64,000 nucleotides of DNA from Gemmatimonadota bacterium (lineage in GTDB: Bacteria; Gemmatimonadota; Gemmatimonadetes; Longimicrobiales; Gaopeijiaceae): positions 1 through 64,000 of the forward strand of contig JAPPGI010000030.1 in the NCBI GenBank assembly GCA_028874985.1, written 5' to 3'. The notes beneath the pieces were generated by a model. It had not been told where the DNA came from. It did no database searches and saw nothing but the letters and a program-made list of their open reading frames with translations. Made by a program: the position numbers and the translations under genes. Below are positions 6,397 to 13,778 of the stretch, one piece after another. Positions within the stretch are counted from its first letter, which is position 1. The number at the start of each line of letters is the position of its first letter.

Positions 6397-7281
6397 ATGC
6401 AGGAAGCCAAAGAAGGCGCACCGACCAAGGGCGAGCGCGAAACCGCTTGGCAAGCGGGATTCGACGACGCCACGGATGGCAAGCCGCAGCGCGAGGACTG
6501 GCCGGACCCGGCCACGGCGGGCGACTACCACAGCGGGCACCGCGACGGATTGGCCGCCGTTGCGCAGGCCGAGGCCCAAGAGGAGGAAGAGGCCGAGGCG
6601 TGCGCCGCCGCGACGCTCGCGTATGCGCGCAAGAAGGCCGCCCGTGAAGACGCTTGGGGCCAAGGCTACAGCGACGGAGGCGAAGGCAGGCCGCCGTCCT
6701 TTTCGGGTGACGACGACGACGCGCTGCCGGACTACGAGGCCGGACACGCTGACGGACTGGAGGACTACGAGGCCGCGAAGCGTGACCGGGCGCTACACCT
6801 CCGCGGCGCGTTCGTCACGCTCGAGAACCGGTTCGACAGACTGGCGGGCGACATCGCGGAACACGTCGCCTCCAAGACCGGCGAAGCGGTGGTCGACATC
6901 GCGGAAAACCTGTGCGTGACGTTTCGGGCGATGTGGAAGGCCATCGACCGGGGCGACGGGTCCGACGCCGTGTTCGCCTTGCGCGACACGTTGCGGCAGG
7001 TGGACACGATCGAGGCGGCACGCACCGCCACGGCGCTACCGCCCGGCCGCGCCGCGACCCGCGCCGGTCTCGCCCGCCAGATCGGCAGGAAGCGGGCACA
7101 GTTGGCGAAGATGGGCCGCGACCTGCTCAAGGTCGTGCCGCCCGCGTTCCTGGACGAAGCGGGCGGGGACTTGTGGACGGCGATGGAATCCGCCCAGTCC
7201 GTGACGGATCCGCGCGCCGCCGCCTGGCGGATCGTGCGCCGCGAGTTGGACGTGCTCGTTCACGCCTGGGACGTGCTGTAG
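6397..7281 (+). CDS. Protein with two RMF-like N-terminal repeats, 294 aa
   Basis: The N-terminal half contains two copies of one motif: AWQAGFDDATDGKP...YHSGHRDGL (residues ~17-50) and AWGQGYSDGGEGRP...YEAGHADGL (~87-122), separated by an acidic Ala-rich helix. The pattern of an aromatic/Gly/Asp-Gly turn, then a second Gly-His/Trp-Asp-Gly helix, resembles ribosome modulation factor and related small plasmid proteins, but the usual Cys-Pro is missing. The remaining 170 residues are helical and unrecognised, ending in an Arg/Leu-rich helix. The RMF link is an inference from spacing only. Confidence 0.6.
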   Translation: MQEAKEGAPTKGERETAWQAGFDDATDGKPQREDWPDPATAGDYHSGHRDGLAAVAQAEAQEEEEAEACAAATLAYARKKAAREDAWGQGYSDGGEGRPPSFSGDDDDALPDYEAGHADGLEDYEAAKRDRALHLRGAFVTLENRFDRLAGDIAEHVASKTGEAVVDIAENLCVTFRAMWKAIDRGDGSDAVFALRDTLRQVDTIEAARTATALPPGRAATRAGLARQIGRKRAQLAKMGRDLLKVVPPAFLDEAGGDLWTAMESAQSVTDPRAAAWRIVRRELDVLVHAWDVL

Positions 7282-7288
7282 GTCCATC

Positions 7289-7516
7289 ATGGCCACCTAC
7301 TACGAAACCGGCATAACCGACAACGGCCCGTTGCGGTATCGCGTCCAGTTGCGCCAGCGCGCCGCGTTCATCGTGGACCAACGACATGTCTGGTATCCGC
7401 CGACGCCGCATGTCTCCAAGCCGACAGCCGAGGACTGGATACCATCGGCGGGCCACCGCATCCCGCCGCACTTCCAGAGGATCGCCGATCCCGACCGGGC
7501 GCTCGCCGACGCCTAA
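7289..7516 (+). CDS. Small hypothetical protein, 75 aa
   Basis: Begins 7 nt after the previous stop, within the same unit, so it is likely co-translated. The 75-residue product is beta-rich and aromatic at the start (MATYYETGITDNGPLRYRVQ) and His/Pro-rich in the second half. No signal or known domain. It stops directly before the next leader. Confidence 0.6.
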   Translation: MATYYETGITDNGPLRYRVQLRQRAAFIVDQRHVWYPPTPHVSKPTAEDWIPSAGHRIPPHFQRIADPDRALADA

Positions 7517-7614
7517 ACCCCGACACCAACTCCCGCCCGGATCGCACCGGGCGGGAGGCCTGGCCGTGCTCCATCCGGGATCACGGCACCAACCCCGAGA
7601 CATAGGGGGACATC
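7517..7614 (+). promoter_or_regulatory. Start-associated double-hairpin leader, unit 12
   Basis: Length 98 nt. Hairpin 1 is CTCCCGCCCG / CGGGCGGGAG. The linker is CCTGGCC. Hairpin 2 is GCCGTGCTCC / GGGATCACGGC. The site is the variant ATAGGGGGACATC, and the reading frame again opens with MQEGQE. Confidence 0.75.
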
Positions 7615-8259
7615 ATGCAGGAAGGACAGGAAGGCCGCACCGAGCTACCCGAGCGGTTCCCGCCGATGGAGCGCCGGGAACAGCCGAGCATCGAGACGCG
7701 GGGCGACGTGATGGTGGCCTTGATGCGGATTGACGAGCAACTCCACCACAACCGGAACCGGGGGCTGGTCGACTGGCCGTTCAAGCCGCTGTCTTGCGCG
7801 CTGCGGGCGCTCGTCGCCCAGCTCGAAGCCGCCGAGGAAGGCCGCACGCCCGTCGAGGACCGGCCCAAGGGAGCTGGGCGGGTGCGCGCCGACGTGTTCG
7901 GCTTGGCCGTCACGGCGCTGGCGCGTTTCGACTCCGAACAGGCCGAGGCGCTTGAAGGGATGTGGGAGGACGCCACGCGGATCGAGTTTGAGCACGACCA
8001 ATGCCGCGAGAATGAAACGACCGACCGCATTGAGGCACTCAAGAAGGCGCTGCGCGAGCGGACGCCCGTGGCGTACTTCTCCTATGGTGCGATCAAGCAC
8101 ACGGGCGGCAAGCACTCGGCGCAGCACGCCAAGGGGGCGGAGAACACGCCCAACTACGCCGGATGGTTCTACCACGAATCGGAACATGACCAATGGGTAG
8201 GGCCGTTCCCCAACAGGGCGGACGCCCGCGCAGGCTGCGCCGATGTCGGCGACGAGTAG
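7615..8259 (+). CDS. Hypothetical protein, 214 aa, MQEGQE N-terminus
   Basis: Shares its first six residues and its AGGGGGA site with the gene at 2342. The first 140 residues are helical, with a conserved-looking block at residues 35-60 (DEQLHHNRNRGLVDWPFKPL) that resembles small phage-type helical proteins. The C-terminal part is aromatic and His-rich (GWFYHESEHDQWVGPFPN). No known domain. Function unknown. Confidence 0.7.
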   Translation: MQEGQEGRTELPERFPPMERREQPSIETRGDVMVALMRIDEQLHHNRNRGLVDWPFKPLSCALRALVAQLEAAEEGRTPVEDRPKGAGRVRADVFGLAVTALARFDSEQAEALEGMWEDATRIEFEHDQCRENETTDRIEALKKALRERTPVAYFSYGAIKHTGGKHSAQHAKGAENTPNYAGWFYHESEHDQWVGPFPNRADARAGCADVGDE

Positions 8260-8351
8260 CACCCTTCAACCCCCCGCACCCTTCACCGGGTGCGGCGGGC
8301 TTGCTCCCGGCCAATCGGGCCGGGGGATCAACTCCGACAGGAGGCAGGGTC
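8260..8351 (+). promoter_or_regulatory. Start-associated double-hairpin leader, unit 13
   Basis: Length 92 nt. Hairpin 1 is CCGCACCC / GGGTGCGG with loop TTCACC. The linker is CTTGCT. Hairpin 2 is CTCCCGGCC / GGGCCGGGGG with loop AATC. Then TCAACTCCG and ACAGGAGGCAGGG. Confidence 0.8.
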
Positions 8352-8972
8352 ATGCAGGAAGAGCACAGGGTAAAGGCGCTGGCCGCCGAGGACATCGCGA
8401 ACATGTCGCAGCAACAGATACACGACATGGGCGAGTCTGCCCGGTGGCTGTCGCGTGAGCAGATCGAAGCGATGTCCGAGTTTCAGGCGCGAGCGATTGA
8501 CGACCGGGCTGTCCGCAGGCTTCGGGAATCGCACGCCACGGAATACGCGCTGGCGCTTCGCGGTCGTACCAACCCGTTCGGAAAACGCTGGTTGAGCCGG
8601 AGACCCGAATCGAAGGTCGTACCATGCACGACAGACCGTCGAGGCCGGTTGACGGGTCACGGCTGGCGCATCTTCACGCGATTCGTGGGCACGGGCGAAT
8701 CCGTGTACTCCGCCGCGTTTCCTTCTCGGGAAGCCGCCGAAGAGGCGCTCGCGAAGATGAAGGCCGAGGACTCGCGGAAGGAGTGGGCACCGCGACCGGG
8801 CAGCAAGAAGGCGGAACGGGGCGTGTGGGCACCGTGGAGCACCAGGTACATGCGTACCAAGCACATGCGGTGGCTTCCGTCACCCGAGTATCTGGCGGAG
8901 GCGCCGGCCGAAGGCGAGGACGCCCGGGCCGACGATGAGTCCGGGCCCGAGCAACTCGCCATCGCAGTGTAG
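8352..8972 (+). CDS. Hypothetical protein, 206 aa
   Basis: Starts MQEEHRVK after ACAGGAGGCAGGGTC. The N-terminal 60 residues form charged helices with a Ser-Arg-Glu-Gln-Ile repeat (MSQQQIHDM, LSREQIEAM). A middle beta region (HGWRIFTRFVGTGESVYSAA) is followed by a helix (REAAEEALAKMKAE) in the manner of small substrate- or nucleic-acid-binding alpha/beta domains. The C-terminus is basic and Trp-rich and then acidic. No named family. Confidence 0.65.
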   Translation: MQEEHRVKALAAEDIANMSQQQIHDMGESARWLSREQIEAMSEFQARAIDDRAVRRLRESHATEYALALRGRTNPFGKRWLSRRPESKVVPCTTDRRGRLTGHGWRIFTRFVGTGESVYSAAFPSREAAEEALAKMKAEDSRKEWAPRPGSKKAERGVWAPWSTRYMRTKHMRWLPSPEYLAEAPAEGEDARADDESGPEQLAIAV

Positions 8973-9061
8973 GGAACCCGGGCACGGCGGGGGTCACGCC
9001 CCGCCGTGCTCTTGCCGGTCCCAGCCGGGGACCGGCTTCACTCCGTACAGGAGGCAGGAAA
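8973..9061 (+). promoter_or_regulatory. Start-associated double-hairpin leader, unit 14
   Basis: Length 89 nt. Hairpin 1 is GCACGGCGGGG / CCCCGCCGTGC around GTCACG. The linker is CTTGCC. Hairpin 2 is CCGGTCCC / GGGGACCGG around AGCC. Then CTTCACTCC and ACAGGAGGCAGGAAA. Confidence 0.8.
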
Positions 9062-9616
9062 ATGCAGACACCGATTGAGGTGCGTCTAGCACTTCGCCAA
9101 GGGTTCCCCGTGCGTTCGCTGGCCAGCCTTGTGCGCGTGGCGATCAAGGATGGGCGGGAAATGCTCGCAAGCGGCAAGGCCGAGCCCGATTTCAGATGGT
9201 TCTACATGCGCCATCGGGACGGCGAATGTACCGCGTGTCTCGCCGGATCCGTGATGTTCGGCACGCTGCGCGAAAAAGGCGAGTTTCAGCCCGAGGGCTA
9301 CGGCGACCTCTTCGACCGCTACCGGGAGACAACGGCCCACGCGCTTCTCGCTCTGGATGATGTGCGCCGGGGCAATGTGGTCACGGCGTACCGGAGACTG
9401 GAAGACGGCGACGACGACGACCGGCACGAGGCCACGCCCATCGAGCAGGCCGCCCAAGGCTACGAGCACGCGAAGGCCGGGGCCGTGGTCGCCGAGTCCT
9501 CTTTCACCGACCGGGAGACCTTTGCGCGGCACCTTGCCAGTCTCGCAGGGCTGGCCACCGACTTGGAAGCGATCGAGTCAGCCGTGGCCGCCGCTCCGGA
9601 AGGCGGGGACAAATGA
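9062..9616 (+). CDS. Hypothetical Cys-motif protein, 184 aa
   Basis: The ATG follows ACAGGAGGCAGGAAA. A helix near residues 20-40 is followed by WFYMRHRDGECTACLAGS (residues ~46-64), a Cys-x-x-Cys-Leu-Ala-Gly motif like those in the genes at 10716 and 13207 (CGTVGCIAGH). After it come acidic and helical segments. It probably belongs to the same broad family of small element-borne proteins. No catalytic function can be named. It overlaps the next gene by four bases. Confidence 0.65.
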   Translation: MQTPIEVRLALRQGFPVRSLASLVRVAIKDGREMLASGKAEPDFRWFYMRHRDGECTACLAGSVMFGTLREKGEFQPEGYGDLFDRYRETTAHALLALDDVRRGNVVTAYRRLEDGDDDDRHEATPIEQAAQGYEHAKAGAVVAESSFTDRETFARHLASLAGLATDLEAIESAVAAAPEGGDK

Positions 9617-9816
9617 CCGTCGAGATTCGCGCCACCATCACGGATTTCACCGCTACGGCAACGATCGAAGCGACCAACACCCGCGACGCGATGCGCTACG
9701 CCCGCACATGGGGCGGTAGCAATCTCGCCGAGGAAGTGGCCCGCGACATCGGGCGGGCCGCCTCTGCCGTCCGCTACGGCCACGATCCCGAGGGCTGGCG
9801 GGCGGTCCCGTTGTAG
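9613..9816 (+). CDS. Small hypothetical protein, 67 aa
   Basis: ATGA overlap with the previous gene. The product begins with a beta hairpin rich in Thr (TVEIRATITDFTATATIEA) and ends in an amphipathic helix, giving a small alpha/beta fold. No family recognised. It ends just before the next leader. Confidence 0.6.
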   Translation: MTVEIRATITDFTATATIEATNTRDAMRYARTWGGSNLAEEVARDIGRAASAVRYGHDPEGWRAVPL

Positions 9817-9920
9817 GCCCCACGGTTCCCCAAACGGACGAAAAGCCGTCGGAAGGCTCTTCGTCCCATGCTCCCGTCAATCGGACGGGGGCGGAAACTC
9901 CGATTACAGGAGGGCGGGAA
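9817..9920 (+). promoter_or_regulatory. Start-associated double-hairpin leader, unit 15
   Basis: Length 104 nt. Hairpin 1 is GGACGAAAAGCC / GGCTCTTCGTCC, with a stem unlike all others but still paired. Hairpin 2 is CTCCCGTC / GGACGGGGG with loop AATC. The site is ACAGGAGGGCGGGAA. Confidence 0.75.
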
Positions 9921-10512
9921 ATGAACGACACAACGATCATCCACGACGGGACGGCGGCGCTCGGGCCCGTTCCGCCCGTTCGGACGCTGAAGGTGGCCCG
10001 CAATGCCGCCGAATGCCTAGAGATGGCGGCGGACCAGATCGAGCGGCACGGCCTGGTCTGCAACGAATGGGGCGACCGCGACGGGCCGTCGTGCGTGGTG
10101 GCCGCAATCCACTGCGCCGCCGGGCTCACTGTGGCCGACTCGGCAACCGGCATTGTCGGGACCGTCGAGGAGATGGAGGCCGCCGGTTACCGCGAACTCG
10201 AACCGCTGGACCGAGGGGCTTGCCGCCGCGTTCTGGACCGTGGACGGCTCCCGGCGAAACAAGGTTCACGCCGAGCACCGCCGCCGCCGCGCGGTGGCGT
10301 ATGCGGCTCTTGGGATGCTGTACGACTGGTTGCACGCCAGCGGACGGCTGACCGACGATGGCACACTGACCGGCCCCGAAAGCCGCCGGGCCGCGCTCAT
10401 GGCGTGGAGCGACGTTCACGATGGCGGGCGGGACGGTTGGGACGCCGCCGTCGTGGTCGCCGCGCTGCGCGGTGCCGCCATCTCGGCCAAGGGCACGATG
10501 GTGACGGGCTAA
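9921..10512 (+). pseudogene. Frameshifted DUF6197-like gene
   Basis: The frame opened at 9921 gives a helix (ECLEMAADQIERHGLV), a Cys motif (SCVVAAIHCAAGL) and continues sensibly to about 10205. The natural continuation, ending LMAWSDVHDG...AALRGAAISA and stopping at 10512 before the next leader, lies in the +1 frame. Together they match the layout of the intact paralogue at 4858. In the original frame the reading runs on as Arg-rich nonsense to 10535. One extra base near 10200-10215 would explain it; decay, error and programmed shifting cannot be separated here. Confidence 0.6.
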
Positions 10513-10715
10513 AAAACGCCGAGAATCGCCTCTGACGCCATCGGAGGCCGTGCCGGGGCATCACCGCGGCCCGGAGGCTTGATCGCCCCACGGCGGCTAC
10601 GTGCGGTGGCTTCCTCGCCGTTTCCGTATCCCGTCCGGTCCCTTCGCCGGGGGCCGGGCGGCTTGCCGTCCGAATCGCGGACGGCTGAACCCCACTCCAG
10701 ACAGGAGGCAGGAAC
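10513..10715 (+). promoter_or_regulatory. Start-associated double-hairpin leader, unit 16 (long form)
   Basis: The gap is 203 nt, twice the usual length, but the last 90 nt have the standard layout. Hairpin 1 is CCGTCCGGTCCC / GGGGGCCGGGCGG with loop TTCGCC. The linker is GCTTGCC. Hairpin 2 is GCCGTCCG / GCGGACGGC with loop AATC. The site is ACAGGAGGCAGGAAC. The extra 5' sequence holds no gene that I can support. Confidence 0.75.
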
Positions 10716-11237
10716 ATGCCCAAACCCAACGTGCCCGCGCTCAAGATGCTCGCAGCCCGGATGTCCGGGCTGCCGAGCCATGCGGCGAGCGGCGACCCGG
10801 ATGGCCCGGCTGTCTACATGTGCGCCTGGATCGAGCACGACCACCAACGGCCCGGCTGCGGCACCGTCGGTTGCATCGCCGGACACGCCGTGGCGCTGGC
10901 CGACGGCCACGAAGCGGCGTCGCGGTTGGCCGCTGAGGGCGGAGTGTCCGACATCCCGCGCCGGGCGCAGGCGGTGCTCGGACTCCACGATCCCGAGGCG
11001 AACTTCCAAGGCAACTACTCGGGGCGGCTGGATCGCGTGGCTCATGCGCTGTTCTATCCGCCGGGTGCGAGGTCCGAGGAGCCCAGGATCCGCGAGATCC
11101 TGGACGCCATCGACGGCGACGACTGCGCGCGGGTGCTGCTGCACATCGCCGACAACCCGGACACCGTGACCGCCGACTCCGTCCGGCTGCTATGGCAAGA
11201 TGTCGAGGACATCCGCCGCGACGCGCTGTACGGCTGA
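10716..11237 (+). CDS. CGTVGCIAGH-motif protein, 173 aa
   Basis: Residues ~46-56 carry CGTVGCIAGHAV after a Trp-containing strand, followed by an Ala-rich helix, a loop with a Tyr-Ser-Gly turn, and a C-terminal region ending in VTADSVRLLWQDVEDIRR. The gene at 13207 has the same motif, the same helix order and a matching C-terminus (ITADEVGELWRRV), so the two are diverged paralogues in one array. Similar Cys-Ile-Ala-Gly proteins are common in phages and plasmids without known function. Confidence 0.7.
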   Translation: MPKPNVPALKMLAARMSGLPSHAASGDPDGPAVYMCAWIEHDHQRPGCGTVGCIAGHAVALADGHEAASRLAAEGGVSDIPRRAQAVLGLHDPEANFQGNYSGRLDRVAHALFYPPGARSEEPRIREILDAIDGDDCARVLLHIADNPDTVTADSVRLLWQDVEDIRRDALYG

Positions 11238-11415
11238 CTTCACCCTTCGGCGGAAGACACCGAAAGCGGCGAACGCCAAATCCCCCAAGGCGCGCGCCGA
11301 AACCGCCGGAAACGGCGCTGAACATTCCCCAACAGGACCGCGACGGGTCAAGCCGTCGCCGTCCCCTGCTCATTGCCGCTGTGGCGTGAGCGCAACCCCC
11401 TACAAGGAGGCAGGA
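11238..11415 (+). promoter_or_regulatory. Start-associated leader, unit 17 (atypical)
   Basis: Length 178 nt. The first hairpin is weak (GACGG / CCGTC around GTCAAG) and the second is GCTCATTGCC / GGCGTGAGC with a bulge. The site, ACAAGGAGGCAGGA, is standard. The first 90 nt are Lys/Ala-codon-like sequence without a supported start. Confidence 0.55.
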
Positions 11416-11892
11416 ATGGAACAACAGACGGAAGCGCCAACGGTGGACGTGCCGTCCGGCAGGTCCGTGCCCCAGCGCGGCCGCAAGGTGCGGGACCAAC
11501 GGGTCTACCGAACGGGCATGTTCAACGTGGCTGTCACGGCAGACAAGCGGTGGGCTTACGTCGAAGTCCGCGACCCGGACGGCAAGCGGCTGATCATCGT
11601 GTCGGTGGTGCAGGGCGTCACCCGGCAGCACATCCGGCAGGCCGAACAGCAGGCCAACGCGGTGGCGGTCGCATTGGCTGACGCGGCGGGCCCGGGCGCG
11701 CTAGCGTTCGTTGACCGGATGGCCGCGGCACGGCAAAGCCGCATCGACGCCATCGACGCGACCCGCGACCACGGCGTGCTCGACGACGAAGCCGCCGAGG
11801 AAGCCTACGATCTGTCGCTTGAGCGCGCGGCGCTGACCAAGACACGGGCGCTGATCCGGCGCGAGATCGCCAGACGGAACGACCCCCGATGA
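11416..11892 (+). CDS. Hypothetical protein, 158 aa
   Basis: The ATG follows AAGGAGGCAGGA. A central beta sheet is suggested by VYRTGMFNVAVTADKRWAYV and LIIVSVVQGV, followed by long Gln/Ala- and Arg-rich helices to the end. The protein is soluble and weakly basic at both ends. No known family. The stop overlaps the next start (ATGA). Confidence 0.65.
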   Translation: MEQQTEAPTVDVPSGRSVPQRGRKVRDQRVYRTGMFNVAVTADKRWAYVEVRDPDGKRLIIVSVVQGVTRQHIRQAEQQANAVAVALADAAGPGALAFVDRMAAARQSRIDAIDATRDHGVLDDEAAEEAYDLSLERAALTKTRALIRREIARRNDPR

Positions 11893-12104
11893 GCGGCGAC
11901 GACCACATCGACCGCTTCTTCCTCATGGACGCCGAGGGTGTCCATGCCGGAGAAATCCACCGGACGGAAAGCGGGGCGGTGGCCGCCGCCGAAGCGCATC
12001 CCGGGAAGGTCGCGGTGCAGCGACGCAGCTACTTCCTCAACGACATGGCCGACAAGGTGGTGTGGATGCCGGACGGTTGCGACGACTGGCCACCGGACGA
12101 ATGA
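11889..12104 (+). CDS. Small acidic hypothetical protein, 71 aa
   Basis: ATGA overlap with the preceding gene. The product is acidic with His and Asp at the start (MSGDDHIDRFFLMDAEGVH), a middle helix and a Trp/Pro/Asp-rich end. Many element-borne anti-restriction or decoy proteins are small and acidic, but nothing here is specific enough to claim that. Confidence 0.6.
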   Translation: MSGDDHIDRFFLMDAEGVHAGEIHRTESGAVAAAEAHPGKVAVQRRSYFLNDMADKVVWMPDGCDDWPPDE

Positions 12105-12216
12105 GCATCCGCGCCAAAGGCTGAACCCCCACCGACCGGGGGCGGCTCGAACCCGCCCCCGGTCCTTGCGCTCGCCATCCGGGCGAGTGCGTGACTCCAT
12201 CACAAGGAGGCAGGAA
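12105..12216 (+). promoter_or_regulatory. Start-associated double-hairpin leader, unit 18
   Basis: Length 112 nt. Hairpin 1 is GACCGGGGGCGG / CCGCCCCCGGTC around CTCGAAC. The linker is CTTGCG. Hairpin 2 is CGCTCGCC / GGGCGAGTGCG with loop ATCC. Then GACTCCATC and ACAAGGAGGCAGGAA. Confidence 0.8.
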
Positions 12217-12606
12217 ATGAGCACATCCAAGGCTCACTCGGCGCTGTGGGATGCCTTGTCCGCAATCGTGGAAAGCGGGGCGCTCAAGGCGTTCCACGCA
12301 TCCAACACGGACGCGCTGCACGACCGGGCGGTGAAGGCGCTCGACTTGGCGGCCGCCGAGCGGGCAGCCGGGAACGGCAACGGCAGAATCACCGTGACCG
12401 TCCACCATGGCGAGCACCGGCACGACGACGACATCGGGCTGGACAACGCCCGGCAGTGGGCCGCGAACCGGCTCGCCGAGTGCGGCGAGATCGAGCTTCC
12501 CGCCGACGACAGCGATCCCGACCCGTCGGGCATCGACGACGCCACCGTCGTGCAGATGGTCGCCGACGACATCGGGGCGAACCTCGACTACGAGAAACTC
12601 CGGTAG
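12217..12606 (+). CDS. Hypothetical acidic protein, 129 aa
   Basis: Clear start after AAGGAGGCAGGAA. The first 50 residues are helical (a long Ala/Leu helix ending near residue 52). A beta hairpin with several His (TVTVHHGEHRHDDD) follows, and the C-terminal third is highly acidic (DDSDPDPSGIDD). The His/Asp cluster could bind metal, but this is speculative. Not recognised. Confidence 0.6.
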   Translation: MSTSKAHSALWDALSAIVESGALKAFHASNTDALHDRAVKALDLAAAERAAGNGNGRITVTVHHGEHRHDDDIGLDNARQWAANRLAECGEIELPADDSDPDPSGIDDATVVQMVADDIGANLDYEKLR

Positions 12607-12610
12607 TCCC

Positions 12611-12931
12611 ATGCGGCACACGACCAACTTCGCCACCGCTGCCAAGCGGCTGGCCCCCCATCTTGGCATCACGATGACGAGCACGGGCCGCACCTGGCTG
12701 ATCGAAAACGATGAAGGACCGTGGCCGGCGCCCTTGAGCGCGGCGCAGGTGCTCGGAAGGCTCATCATGTTCGCGACCGCCGACCACGGCATGACGTACC
12801 GCCAGGTGGCCGGTCTGTGCCGCTTGCGGTGCAACGTCCGGCCCGACCGGCTCATGGTTGGCCGGGGGGCCGGTTGGTGGACCCGCGAGATCGCACGGAT
12901 GCTGGTCGCCGCCAACGGGAAACGGCCATGA
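12611..12931 (+). CDS. Hypothetical protein, 106 aa
   Basis: Starts 4 nt after the previous stop, in the same unit, and overlaps the next gene by ATGA. It begins with an Ala/Lys helix and contains TYRQVAGLCRLRCNVRPDRL near residues 62-81, a helix with two Cys. The C-terminal helix is amphipathic. It is basic overall and without a named domain. Confidence 0.55.
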   Translation: MRHTTNFATAAKRLAPHLGITMTSTGRTWLIENDEGPWPAPLSAAQVLGRLIMFATADHGMTYRQVAGLCRLRCNVRPDRLMVGRGAGWWTREIARMLVAANGKRP

Positions 12932-13113
12932 ACCGGCCCGCATGGACCGAACGCGCCCCGCGCAAGCTCACCGACCGCCTGAAATGGCACATGCGGCACA
13001 TGGGCTACCGCCCGTGCCCGAAGTGCGGGGCATGGCGCAAGGCGAGGTCGCCGCACTGTCCCATCGAGGGAAGTTGCCCGCCGGCGCACCCCCGCGTAAG
13101 ACCTGTAGCGTAA
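12928..13113 (+). CDS. Small putative zinc-ribbon protein, 61 aa
   Basis: ATGA overlap with the previous gene. The middle carries CPKCGAWRKARSPHC (residues ~30-44), with one more Cys near residue 50, a short zinc-knuckle-like arrangement. The rest is Arg/Pro-rich. It could be a small nucleic-acid- or protein-binding zinc ribbon. The third ligand spacing is unusual, so metal binding is an inference. Confidence 0.55.
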   Translation: MNRPAWTERAPRKLTDRLKWHMRHMGYRPCPKCGAWRKARSPHCPIEGSCPPAHPRVRPVA

Positions 13114-13206
13114 CCCCCCGCCGGGGCGCTTCACCGCGTCCCGGCGGCTTGGCCGGACTCGAACCCGTCGAGACCCGGCATCACTCCCCAACAGGAGGCA
13201 CGGACC
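13114..13206 (+). promoter_or_regulatory. Start-associated double-hairpin leader, unit 19
   Basis: Length 93 nt. Hairpin 1 is CGCCGGGGCGC / GCGTCCCGGCG with loop TTCACC. The linker is CTTGGCC. Hairpin 2 is GCCGGACTCGA / TCGAGACCCGGC. Then TCACTCCCC and ACAGGAGGCACGG. Confidence 0.75.
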
Positions 13207-13683
13207 ATGAAGGACACAACGCGACTCCTCGAAATGGCGGACTACTTCGACGGACTGCCGAGTGCGCACGACGTTCACGCCGGTGACGCCGCGGTCGATA
13301 TGAGTGCCTGGCGGTGCTCGATCCGCAGCAAGCGAGGCTGCGGCACCGTCGGTTGCATCGCCGGGCACACCGTCATGCGCTACGACGGAAGGACGCCTTC
13401 CGGCTTGTCATGGGCGGCCAGGGCTGCGGACTTGCTCGGACTCTGCGACGCGAAGGACTACACAGTGGGGGGACCGTATGGACGCATCTTCGAGGGCGAT
13501 CCCGTCCGCTACCGCCGGGTCACCGTGGCCGGTGCGCTGTTTCACCCGCCTTCGGAGGTCGGCGACGTGACCCACATCGACGGCAGCCAGTGCGCGACCG
13601 TGATGCGGGCCGTCGCCGAGGATGCCGACACCATCACCGCCGACGAGGTAGGAGAGTTGTGGCGGCGGGTCACCGCCGGGTAG
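13207..13683 (+). CDS. CGTVGCIAGH-motif protein, 158 aa
   Basis: Paralogue of the protein at 10716. It starts with the helix LLEMADYFDGLP, then has WRCSIRSKRGCGTVGCIAGH (residues ~38-57), a central helix, an extended loop and a C-terminus ending ITADEVGELWRRV. The two copies keep the Cys motif and both end segments while the middle has drifted, which suggests the motif is the functional core. No known activity. Confidence 0.7.
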   Translation: MKDTTRLLEMADYFDGLPSAHDVHAGDAAVDMSAWRCSIRSKRGCGTVGCIAGHTVMRYDGRTPSGLSWAARAADLLGLCDAKDYTVGGPYGRIFEGDPVRYRRVTVAGALFHPPSEVGDVTHIDGSQCATVMRAVAEDADTITADEVGELWRRVTAG

Positions 13684-13778
13684 CACCACCCTTTGGATCG
13701 GGACGGACCAAACCGCTTCGGTCCCTTGCGCCGTCCACTCGCGGACGGCGCTTCACTCCCCACAGGAGGCAGGAACCA
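13684..13778 (+). promoter_or_regulatory. Start-associated double-hairpin leader, unit 20
   Basis: Length 95 nt. Hairpin 1 is GGACC / GGTCC around a larger loop. The linker is CTTGCG. Hairpin 2 is GCGCCGTCC / GCGGACGGCGC with loop ACTC. Then CTTCACTCCCC and ACAGGAGGCAGGAACC. Confidence 0.75.

Noticed and set aside
10513-10545. Sequence shared with 22420-22443 (about 17 of 18 bases, inverted)
   Set aside because: Matches of this length are expected by chance in a 64-kb GC-biased window, and no structure supports it.
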